A DNA stretch of 64,000 nt from Corylus avellana (Eukaryota; Streptophyta; Magnoliopsida; Fagales; Betulaceae), in NCBI RefSeq assembly GCF_901000735.1, contig NC_081543.1, positions 10,647,921-10,711,920 of the forward strand, given 5' to 3'. Shown one piece after another: positions 1 through 11,800 of the stretch. The notes beneath the pieces were generated by a model, which saw only the letters and a list, made by a program, of their open reading frames with translations, did no database searches and was not told the origin of the DNA. Made by a program: the position numbers and the translations under genes. Numbering within the stretch: position 1 is the stretch's first letter; the number at the start of each line of letters is the position of its first letter.

Positions 1-1837
1 GGTGCAGTCAGACACCACATCCACAGCCATGTCAACACTTCATCATGATGAAGAATCACAGCAACCATCATAATTCTTTTTCAGTTTTTCAGCATATGAC
101 AAAGCAGATTGCTCTCGACCAAGCTCTCAAAACCCAAAGACAGACAATATGGCTTCGACCTAATTCTCAAAACATTCGAGAGAAAGCAGCTTGGATTGAT
201 TGTGTTCACCTCTTTGGCAATACCATTCACCGCCTCAAACAAACCATCGGAAATCATGGCCAACAGACCAATGAAGATGTTCAAACTTGGCTCAGCTCTG
301 CCTTAACAAATCTCGACACATGTCGAACAGGTTTTTGTTAAATCCCCGTTATTGGTTCGACTTATGGCTTAAGTCCACACATCAAAGCCTGACTATTTTT
401 TATATTTTTGATTGTGTACGATACTTTTATTAAATAGAGATTTTTTATCATTTGTAATTAATTATTGTCTCTTGATTTTGTTTCAATAATGTCAAAAGAT
501 TAATTTATATTCTGACAGGTTTTACAGAACTCGGGGTTTCAAGCAATATCCTCCCGCTCCTCTCTAATGTCTCCAAGCTTGTTACCAATGCTCTGGCAAC
601 CAACAAATACACTTTAAGCCAGAAAAACAAGGAAGCCAAGATTCCCACATGGCGCCCTTTGGATGAGGAAAAGATTTTGCAGGATTTGAATATTCCTGAT
701 ATCGTGGTTGCAAAAGATGGATCAGGGAACTTTACGAAAGTGCAAGAAGCTGTGGATTATGCGAGCAAGACGCAGAGGAAGAGGAAGGATAGTAGGCTTG
801 TGATGTATGTTAAGGCTGGGATTTACGAAGAGAACGTTGAGATTGGGTGGGCGGGGAAGAAGATTACGATGGTCGGTGACGGCATCGGAAAGACAATCAT
901 CACGGCAAGTAGGAGCGTTGAAAAAAACTCCACCACTTACAAATCAGCAACCGTTGGTACGTACCTACGACCACCGCTTATTAGAAAGGATAAAAATTTC
1001 CAGTGTCATCTCTTATATTTTATTTAATATTTTTAACAGTTTTCGTCAAATCTCTTACATCTTCTCAAATTGAGAGTTCGGCTACAAACTTTAGTTTTCC
1101 TCAAATCTCTTACATCTTCTCAAATTTTTGAGCAACATGCAGCTGTTGATGGTGACGGATTTATGGCTCGTGACATGACATTCCGCAACTCTGCCGGACC
1201 CTGAAACGGACAAGCCGTTGCTCTCCGATCAGGATCCGACCTCTCTGCATTCTACCGATGCAGCTTCGAAGGTTACCAAGACACTCTCTACGTTCATTCA
1301 AACAAGCAATTCTTCAGGGAATGCGATATCTACGGAACCGTGGACTTCATCTTCGGAAACGCCGCCGCCGTCTTTCAGAACTGCAATATATATTCCGACA
1401 CCATCCACACGCCTAACGCCGTCACAGCTCAAGGCCGTACAGATTCCAACCAAACTACCGGAATAGTGATTCAAAGTTGCAGGGTGAGAGCTTTTACGGC
1501 CGCCGGAAGAAGTTCATTGCCGCGTAAGGCAATGAAAACGTACCTTGGAAGGCCATGGAAGGAATATTCGAGGACCATTTTCATCAAAACATATTTTGAT
1601 GGGTCTGTTGATCCAGCAGGTTGGATGAAGTGGGATAAAGATTTTGCTCTGAATACCCTCTACTATGGAGAGTACAAGAACAGAGGCTCTGGCTCTTCAA
1701 CTGCAAAGAGAGTTAAATGGGGTGGTTTTCATCTCATTACAAACTCTCTGGAGGCATCAAACTACACCGTTTCAAGCTTCATTTCTGGGGGTTCTTGGTT
1801 GCCATCCTTGGGGGTCCCATTCACTCCAGGGCTTTGA
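1..1837 (+). pseudogene. Pectinesterase (pectin methylesterase) with PMEI pro-region, 5' partial, one in-frame stop
   Basis: The family demethylesterifies cell-wall homogalacturonan; the pro-region is an inhibitor-like (PMEI) domain. Three exons are visible: before 1 to 330, 519-956 and 1143-1837, with GT-AG introns and matching phases. The reading frame enters at base 3 inside the PMEI domain (CSQTPHPQPC), so the signal peptide lies outside the window. The four PMEI cysteines are present, ending at TNLDTC. The catalytic domain starts at DIVVAKDGSGNF and has GIYEE, QAVAL, YQDTLY, TVDFIFG and YLGRPW, which hold the known Gln, Asp and Arg active-site residues. A TGA at 1202-1204 interrupts exon 3 just before GQAVAL, where the family has a sense codon. 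No other lesion is seen, so this is a young pseudogene, a readthrough case or a base error. Intron 2 contains an internal repeat (about 1044-1070 and 1099-1125). Confidence 0.85.
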
Positions 1838-2264
1838 TTTTCAGTCCTTGTTATTTTATTTTAGTTTTATTTAATTTTTAGGAATTTGTTATTTTGTAAT
1901 TCAATATATAATGGGCTTTGCCCAAAGCTTGAGTTATGGTTTAGTCAATGAGTTTATTTTTAAGTGAATATTGTAGCAAAAGAAGAATTTTGATAAATAA
2001 TTAAATAGATGTTGTTTAAGGTGTGACCGCGGTGTTTTTGGATTGTGTGATTTAATCCTTTTTTTTTTGTTTCCTACTTCCTCTATTTTTCTTTCTTTGT
2101 TAAATTCTTATTAATGAGAAATGATTGGTGTTAATATTGTTCGTATATTTCTTTCCCATCATGCCAATGCTAAACGATTGGTGTTAAATAGATTTTGTTT
2201 AGGTTTATATATATATATGAAATGATGTTGATATGGTATGTAGTATGATATCCTACAATCCTGA

Positions 2265-2365
2265 TTGACCGCCCAAGCGGTTAGTGAATTTTACTAACTG
2301 CTTAGGTGATTATGGTTAGCAATTTTTAGCAGTATTAGTTAATAATTACTAACTGCAACGGGCCT
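2265..2365. repeat. Decayed GCGGTTA-type foldback repeat
   Basis: GCGGTTAGTGAATTTTACTA is followed by diverged inverted copies of the motif (ACTAACTGC). It resembles the subterminal part of the large element at 27709-29606 and is probably a remnant of the same family. Confidence 0.4.
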
Positions 2366-2667
2366 TTTACCCCTAAAATTTACTCATGCTGTATATCTTA
2401 TTAAAACGAGAAATGATACTTAGTAATCATACAGTTGAAATAAAGTGATAGTAAAAATTAATAATTTTACATCATTCCATTTATATAACAGTTACATAAT
2501 AATCTACTAAATAATATTATTTTACTAATACTCTTACCATTATTTCACTAATATTTCACCATTGCCCCAGTCAATTTACCTTCATTAAGAAAAGAAAAAA
2601 ATTTTGAACGGTAAATTAGCATAGGAGGATATTAACATGATATATAACATTACTCAATTTAAAAACC

Positions 2668-2678
<11 letters not shown>

Positions 2679-2703
<25 letters not shown>
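2679..2703. repeat. (GA)n microsatellite upstream of BAM gene
   Basis: An uninterrupted GA dinucleotide run follows a short TA run, about 125 bases before the BAM start codon. GA runs at this position are common in plant 5' leaders and can bind BPC/GAGA factors; that role is inference. Confidence 0.8.
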
Positions 2704-2827
2704 CCACCTTACGGAAACGATGAAATTATGAAACGCTTTCTATTGGTGGTAGCAAAGTAAAGAAAGCGGCAGTATATCTCTCCGGCTCCAATGCAAATGT
2801 AAATGTAACAATCCGCAGAGCAGCAAG

Positions 2828-5800
2828 ATGAGCAGCATCAACAACAACAGCGTCGACGACGACCACCACATCAACAACATCGCCGACAATGCCCTCAGAC
2901 GACAACACCCCCGAGATCTCGACCACACCTCCGACTACCTCCCTTCCCCGCAGCCTCAGCCTCAGGCGCGCCGGCCCCGCGGCTTTGCGGCCACGGCGGC
3001 GGCGGCCACTACGGGGCCCAGCGCAGGGGCAAAGGGGAAGAAGGAGAGGGAGAAGGAGAAGGAGCGGACGAAGCTGAGGGAGCGCCACCGCCGAGCCATC
3101 ACCAGCCGGATGCTCGCCGGGCTCAGGCAATACGGTAATTTCCCTCTTCCCGCGCGTGCGGATATGAACGATGTACTTGCCGCCCTCGCGCGTGAGGCGG
3201 GCTGGGTCGTCGAGACTGACGGGACCACCTACAGACAGTCGCCCCCTCCTTCACATTTGGTTTGTGTCACAAATTTCAGACTTCTATTCTAAATTTTCCT
3301 CTCAAGCTTTTTCTTTCGCTGTGCTTCACTTTTGGTATGTTTGGTTGCTGAGAGAATGGAAGAAAGTTTGAAGTTTTTGAATTCCTATTGCTATGGAAAA
3401 ATGTTAAGTGGTCCAAGTTATTAGCAAAAGCCATGAGGATTTTCTGTTCTCAGCTCTAAAATATGTTGTAATCATTTTCTTGTTATCAGTAACCGATGAT
3501 TCGGAAAAGAAAATGCAAATTAAATGAAAATGGTGCTGAGAGTATCTCTAAAATCAAGTTGCTGGCTTGAGTCGGTTGATTCTGGGTGTGAACACTTGAT
3601 CATTGCTAAACAAATTTCTGTGAGAACGTTTAAAGGGAAGATTATCAGGCAGCTAGCTGATTATATTTTCGTTTTGAAGGACTGTGTTGCTTTTTCTTTG
3701 TGAGAGTTTGGTAACTGTTGTCATAATTCTGGTTTCTTGTTATTTTTCAAATACCAGTTAGTTGAATGATTTCCGAACGAGACTATGTCAAACATGGGAC
3801 ATAAATTTGCTAGTTTGCAGCTAATTCATACAAACTCATCTAATAAACTCACATGTGTCCTATAGCTATTAAAAAAACATGTGCTTATCACATGTTAAGG
3901 GACACATGTTACTTTATTAGATGAGTTTGTATGAATTAGCTACAAACCAGTTTGTAGCAAATTTTTGTCTGTCAAACATGGACGACATGTATTGTTTTCT
4001 GTCTTGAAGTCTCTCACTTTCTGAGTTAGCCAGAAAAGTGAAGTTGTGTTGTCTTAGACAATCCCTGTTTTTGATTTTTCTGGAGAACCTTTTGTGCCTG
4101 ACACATATTGTTGATGTTGAAATGAGTTTGAGACACTTGAAGACATTTTTTTTTCTTTGTTTTGTAGGAAGTGAATTTGAAACTGACAGCCGGAGGAAGT
4201 TTCAGATTCACTATGTTTTTGAGTAATTAAAATTGTCAAGTGCATTCATAATAATTATTATTTCTGTATCTATAAGTTCGATACATAGTTTTGCACATGA
4301 TTGCATCATAAGTGAGTTTGTTTGCATTGACAGGCGGCATTTCCTGTGAGGTCGGTTGAAAGCCCACTATCTGCTAGTTCTTTGAGAAATTGCTCTGTCA
4401 AAGCAACGATGGACTGTCAGCCATCAGTTCTCAGAATTGATGAGAGCTTGTCACCAGCGTCTCTTGATTCTGTTGTAATTGCAGAGAGGGACACTAAGAG
4501 TGAGAAATATACTAGTGTCAGCCCCATCAATTCAGTTGAATGCCTGGAGGCTGATCAGGTTAACTTATTTCCTAATTCATGTGGCTACACACTGTTTAAG
4601 TAAAGTCCACCTTATTTAATAACGTGGTCTGAAACCTAATACTTGTATTTGCACTTGAGTAATTGCTTAGAGTATTTGCCTGAGTAAGCATCCTTAGTCC
4701 TATTCTTGAATGTCATCTCTTTTTGGTTTCACAGTGACTTGTCACAGCTCTCTTTCCATTTTTTTTAGTCTCATCTTTGCTTTTTTTTTTTTAAGTCCAT
4801 GGAAATGGAGTAGAACCCCATAGCAATGTTGCAACCTTTTCCTCATCTTTTGCACTTGAATGAATTAGGTGGATACAAATGTGTATATATCATGTAATTG
4901 ATATGGAACTAATTATATGGGCCTCTAATGTATCTGGTAGAGCTCAAAACTATTTCATTGTCATTTGTATTTCCTTTTGCAGTGAAAATGATAGAAATAG
5001 AGACGACTCTGCTAATCCTCTTCTTTTTCTACATTGCTTCCACTGGAAGTTAAGGAATTGCCTGACTTAGATGGGCTTCCTTTTATTTTGTCAATTACAC
5101 CTAATGTAATTACAAGTCACGCACATGCACAGGATTGAATTCTTGACCTTACCCTCCACCCTTTGTTTATGTGAGGGAGAAGATGCCACTTGGTCCAATA
5201 ACTTTGGTGCCTGACTTAGCTGTACCTTCTGCTTTGTAATTAGATGTGATGGTAGCTAGGCAATGTTGAGTCAATGAAATTTAACGATCTAGAATCATAT
5301 CAATATGCACATACATGCGCACACACATCCACACACCTGGAGTTTTATGGTGGCTGTAGACCTTGTCAACTACAGATGTAGAAAGTTAGCCTCTGGATCA
5401 AATTGATCAGATGATAATATGCCGTACAAGTGATATGAGGAAGTATTATATATTAGTAAATCATTGTCCTGCTCTTTATGCCAAATAAACTCATGCAAAA
5501 AATTGTTAGTAAATCATTATCCTTTTTATGCAAAATACAATTATCCAAAAATGGGGAAAATGCTAACCTTCAGCTGGAAGTGGGGAGTTCAATACTACCC
5601 TGGTGTATGTGTGCAGTTGTTTGTGTTTACATGTGCATGTGTCATGGTATTTTGGTTCATATTCTACTGATTTTCTCAGGACGGTTGTTAAGTTCCGTGG
5701 CATTACTTGGGGAGCTTCTTTGGTGTTTTAAGCTGTCAAGTATGGAAATTTATGATTGTCTGGTTTTGCAGCTTATGCAAGATATTCGTTCTGGGGAGCA

Positions 5801-8800
5801 TGAGAGTGATTTTACTGGCACTCCAAAGATCCCTGTTTATGTAAAAATTTCAGTAAGTGTCTGCTGTTTGCTGCTATAATCTCTTGTATTGAGATTAATC
5901 TTCTGATAAGCAGTTAGTTTTCTGCTTTGCTTTCCTTCATCTTTTAATTATGTTTTATACATTTTCTTCTACAGTCACAAGTTATATTTTGAGTACTCTA
6001 TTCATATTTTGTAATTATTTCTATGAATTGTAAAATACTTGAGACTTCTGTGGCAGACTGGTGTTATAAACAATTTCTGCCAGTTGATTGATCCTGAAGG
6101 TGTTAGACAAGAGGTTAATCATTTGAAGTCTCTAAACGTAGATGGCGTTGTAGTAGATTGTTGGTGGGGTATTATTGAAGGCTGGTCTCCACAGAAATAC
6201 ATGTGGTCTGGCTATAGGGAACTTTTTGGCATTGTTCGAGAATTCAAGCTGAAGTTGCAGGTAGCTTCTTTGGATTTTTTTGAGCTGTACATATTTTTTG
6301 TGTGTTTGCCATAAGTTTAAATGTTTTATACATATAAAAATATGTGATTATATTGTATAACATATGTGATGGCGAATTTTCGCGGTAGATTGATAGGATG
6401 TTACCCATGTTTACATAGTTAGTCCATTTGCAATATAGGGCTATGAACACCTTGTATCAGAAATATCAAATTAAAAAGGTATAAATTTGTGACGTCCCAC
6501 ATTGCCTAGGTGTGAGAAAGGGGATGTGCTTATATAGAGCATGCTCTCTCTAAATGGTATGAGGCCTTTTGGGGGTTAAATCTAATAACAAAACTGTGCA
6601 GGCTGAGGCCTAAAGATGGGGTGATTGTGACGTCATACATTGCCTGGTTGTGAGAAAGAGGATGTGCTTATATAGAACATGCTCTCTCTAAATTGTATGA
6701 GGCCTTTTGGGGGGTAAACCCATTAACAAAACCGTGCGGGTTGAGGCCCAAAACGGACAATATCATACCACTTGGAGTGGGGTGTTACAAAATCTGATCA
6801 TTATTTTCATAAAATGCCAACCACACTTCTTTGGTTCATTATTGGAATGCCATTTTTCATTTAAATATGAGAAAGATATGAGCCATTTTGCTCTACCAAT
6901 TCTGTCTAAATATAGAATATGTCCAACTTTGCTTTTTGTAGTTTAAGTTGAATGGTTTGGATCTATAAAATATTGAACTATTGTATGTGAAATGGGTGAG
7001 ACCTCATCCATATTTATCCCTATATATATATAATAGTCATTACTAGAACCTTTTGTCAGAATGATGCCTTAGATCATATGAAGCAAAATGATATATATCT
7101 TTCTTGTTAACTCATTCTTTTTTTTATTTTGGGTGAAACTGTGAGCATCTTTAATGAGATAGAGCTATCAAAAGTCTAAAATATTTTAAAAATGTCTAGA
7201 TAGCATACACTCTAATGTTGTCTATCAATTTGGTGGATGGAATTATGTGATCTGGAACTCATTCTACATACTACATTTATTTGTTCATGATGTCTCCTTC
7301 ATAGAGTGTCAAGTGTTGATGCTACATCAATCAACAAGATTAAGTGTACATTTTGCTTAATATGTTGTATTACATCAATCAAGATTTTATGAAAGAAATT
7401 TTAGTCACTATTTAGAAGAGTTTTAGGTTATGGAATTTTCTTCCCATCTTGTTCAACATTTGAGTCTTCTTTTATGGCCAAGTGTATAGGGCTCTTCATT
7501 GTTTCTTTATCATCTACTGTATTTATATTTGTATGAATTTGCTTTCATTGTTTTCGAACATTTCCATGTTTTCCGAGTTTTTTACATTTTCTTTTTACTT
7601 ATAAAAAAAAAAAAAAAAATTGTGCTCGTCGCTGTATTGTGCCTTTCTTTGCTCTCGGAGTTTTTGAGTGATTTCTTGAATCAGACTGAGCAAAGAAGCT
7701 CAAAATGCATTAATACCAAAAATTTTCTTCTCATAAATTGTAATCCGTGATTCATTTCTTGTAAGTAAGAATGTAGGGTTATTTTGAGAAACATATATAT
7801 GACTGCTTTTTATGAGGGTTTCACTAAATGATTTTTTGTTATAATTTTGTATTTCTCATACTTTTTGATATATCTTTTAAAACTGTGAAGGTTGTAATGG
7901 CATTTCACGAGTATGGAGGAAATGACTCTGGGGACACATTGATTACCCTCCCACAATGGGTTATGGAAATTGGAAAAGAAAATGGAGATATATTCTTCAC
8001 AGATCGTGAAGGAAGGAGAAATACTGAATGTCTATCTTGGGGTATTGATAAAGAACGAGTTCTAAAAGGAAGAACTGGCATTGAGGTATGAGTCTATAAG
8101 TTGTATCGATACTTCTCTATCTTGTCTTTGTTATGGAAAATGAAGCTGTAACAAAGTTATGCACAGTTTTTTAATCAAACTTTTACTGAGACTTTGTTGC
8201 TTGCCCTGTTGTATCAAATCTTTGTCGGTGTTCATTTCTTCTAGTTAGTTAATCACAAAAAGGTTGTTCATTGCATAGTCTTCTATGCAGAGGACCTATT
8301 GTTTAAACTCATTTATGCTTTGTCTATTAGATTTTTGTGGCTCATTAGCAGTCCAAATATGTGCAGGTCTATTTTGATTTCATGAGAAGCTTCCGGACCG
8401 AGTTTGATGACTTGTTTGCAGAGGGTCTCATTTCTGCTGTAGAAATTGGACTTGGAGCATCTGGGGAACTGAAGTATCCATCCTTTTCGGAAAGGATGGG
8501 CTGGAGGTATCCTGGTATCGGTGAGTTTCAGGTATCTATTAAACCTAATTGCCCCCTAGATGCATACACACATACATGCTTACGTGCATGCGTCTATTCC
8601 CTCACTTTTATGTACTTTTCCTCCATGGTAGACCTTTTATTCTGTATATTGTAGATTTCTATATTTAATGAGAAAGGAATGCATTCCAATCTTCCCATTG
8701 CTTTGCTATCCTAGTTCTTTTTATGTGTGGGAAAGGAATGCACCCTGGTCTCCCTGCTATTCATTGGATCCTCAGTTATAATGATTATTTTAAGGTCAGA

Positions 8801-11800
8801 AAATATTGAACATATATACACAAACAGAAATTATTATGATGTATACATTACAAATGTAAAAGTAATGCATGCATACCTCACTAAAGCACACAAAATAACA
8901 TGCTAATAATATATGCATGGAATATAGGCTGTTGTTCGGAGAACTCTTCTTATGGCTTGAAATTTTTTGCTTTACCTGTCATATACCAGTTATTGAGGTC
9001 ATGATATGCACATTCAGCCGCCCCGGCCCCCCCCCCCCCCCAATTTTTTTTGTTTTTTGGCTCTCTCAAACTCCAAATGCTAGTTCCGCCCCTGTACACA
9101 TTATAGTTCCATACATGTTTTTATACCAAAGCTATCATGTCTTATTGTTATTTTAAAATTAAAATTATGCTCAGTATAACTCCATTTAACTTATACTGAT
9201 CACATTTATGGCAGTGCTATGATAAATATTTACAACAAAGTCTGTGCAGAGCAGCTAAATTGCGAGGGCACTCATTTTGGGGTAAGGGTCCTGATAATGC
9301 CGGTGAATACAATTCTAGGCCAAATGAAACTGGGTTCTTTTGTGAACGAGGTGATTACGATAGCTACTATGGCCGCTTTTTCCTCCATTGGTATGCGCAG
9401 TCACTAATAGATCATGCAGATAATGTTTTGTCTCTTGCAACCCTTGCATTTGAGGAAACTAAAATAATTGTTAAGGTATGTATTGGTTCATCTCAAGTCA
9501 TCTATACAAAATTTAGTATGCTAAGCTGTATTTTCTTCTCTGTGTATGACTAGCACCAGTCACTAGATTCTGTTGGTGTTGCTTATTGATTATAGTAAAT
9601 AACCATTTAGATATGCCATTGAAATCCTCAAGTGAAACCTGTGATATATTACAGTTATTTGAGGCACTGCCTGTCTTTTCACCCGAAGCTCCTCTACAAA
9701 TTATGACTTGTCCCCGAAGTGACCTCCATTTCAATGATCACTATCATCACCTCCAGAACAAATCTAAGTGTGCTTGGGTTTTGGCTTAGCTGGTGAACTT
9801 AATATGGGGAGTTCTATTTTGATTTTAAATTTGATCCAGGTCGATGAATTGCATCATCAGTCATACAGTTGGACTTGTTTTATGATTTGGCTATGTCCTT
9901 GCTTCTCACTGATTTAATATTCAAACTTGCATGCAGATGCTGTACCTGCGCTGATTGTTTAAAAGCATATTCTTCCTTTAAGAATGGTGAACATATTTTT
10001 TGGGTGTCCCAAAATTTGTCTAACGTGAAAAATAAAATAATAATATTTGTAAATTTCACATTAGAGTCTCCATGATATTCATTACATGCCACGGGATGTA
10101 CTTTTTCACTTTTAATGTAAAAGTGTAGTATTTGGTAACATAGGAGAAGTATGTGTTTAAGTATGGAAGGGTTGGATTATCTTACAACCTGTCTCCACCA
10201 ATCTCTACCTCTTTCATTGTCAAAAAAATGATTCAAACAACCACCAAAAAGCCTTTGCAATCATTATGCAAAAAATTTAAAAATTATAATTTACTAAATA
10301 TTTCTTTACGTTGAAATTTAGAATGTGTGAAGCGGAACATGTTGTGAGAATGGGTTGAGCCAATCTCGCGGTCCTTCATATTGCTTAATATGAATGATGT
10401 GGTGGAAATGGCTGAGTGGTTCTTCGATGGAAAAGTATGTTGGAGGCAAGGGTGGAGAAAATTTTAGAGAGAAAAAGATGGCAATCTGTTTCATTTACCA
10501 TTTTTTTTTTAATTATTATTATTATTTTTTATTTTTTATTTTTCAGGATGGAAAGTAAAAGGGACTAGAATAGAGCAAGTGAGCTTACCTTCTGTTGGCA
10601 TGTTAGTTTGGTTCTTCTACTTGAGCAGCATAATGGGTTATGTAATATTTCCTCTCTTCTAGTCTAGTTGCGCGCAAGCACCATAAGTCACATAAATTTG
10701 GCCACCAAAACCTTCCCGCTAATTATTGAAACTCACTTGGCTCTCTCAGCTTCTCTACCTCTCCAATCACCATAGCAATTGTTTAGTGGTTTCTTCTCTA
10801 GCTTCATCCATCTTTATTCCTAAGATCTTTTTTTTTTTTTTTTTTGATAAGTAATAAACAAGTTTTATTAAAAGCGTAAGATGGATGACCCTGGATTCCT
10901 TAAAAAAAAAAAAAGATCTTAGGAATAAAGATGGATGAAGGGTAAGAGAGAGCTGTTAAATTCCTAAGATCATGAAACTGGTATTCACCAAATATTTATT
11001 TATTTTTCCTTTTTGTTCAAGTTCTTAAATTTGTTGACAAGTTTTGCAATGCTTATAAAAAAAAAATTATGGAAATTCAAGTGTATTATTGTAAATTTGA
11101 TGCGTAATTGGAAATTGATTGGATTGATACAAGATAGTTAAATTAAACTTTTGGTTTTTGCTTTGATTGAGAGAATGAAAAGGCTTTTTAGCTTTGGAGT
11201 GGAGAAGGAGTAGGAGGATGCTTGAGAAATCTGTTCTTTTAGAATGGAATTGTTAAAAAAGAGTAGTCACTCTGGGTTTGCAGCTTTCTTTTCTTTTCAA
11301 ACCATTTTATGAGTGCAGTTGATCAAATTTTAAACCTTTCTTAGTGAGCATAGCAGACAATAAGATGTGGGATGTAGGGAAATAAAATAATTTCTCGATG
11401 TTCTGTTTGAATGCTTGACAGAGGGAATTTTAGAAGCGTAGGAAAAACAAAAAATGTCAACGTCAATCAAGGGTGTGAAACTAGGAGTTTTACACATTGA
11501 TACTCTTCACATGCACACTGATATCGGACACTTGGGGGTCAATTTGGACCAAGTTTGTGCACTAGAATAAAGGAAAAAAATCCTGTGATTTGAGAGATTG
11601 AAAACCCGGTTGACCAACCCTTTGAGTGGTGATACAAAAACCTGAGAGAATTGGTTGAAGATTTGTTGAAGATAGGCTATCTAAGTGCACCGGTCGATAG
11701 ATAGGGCGGTCGGTCACCACTTTGACCAGCGCACTAGAGTATGAATACTATGGTTTTTCATGTGTAGTTTATATGTTTTTGCTTGTTTATAGATGTTATA

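Larger units (their letters stand above)
1838..2827. other. Intergenic region between pectinesterase and BAM gene
   Basis: AT-rich, with no convincing ORF. The left part should hold the pectinesterase 3' UTR and the right end the BAM promoter and 5' UTR, including a GA microsatellite. A decayed GCGGTTA-type repeat lies near 2265-2365. Confidence 0.6.

Noticed and set aside
2726..3130. Leu/Pro-rich open frame antisense to the BAM first exon
   Set aside because: GC-rich shadow of the BZR1-domain exon; no domain and no splice or conservation support.
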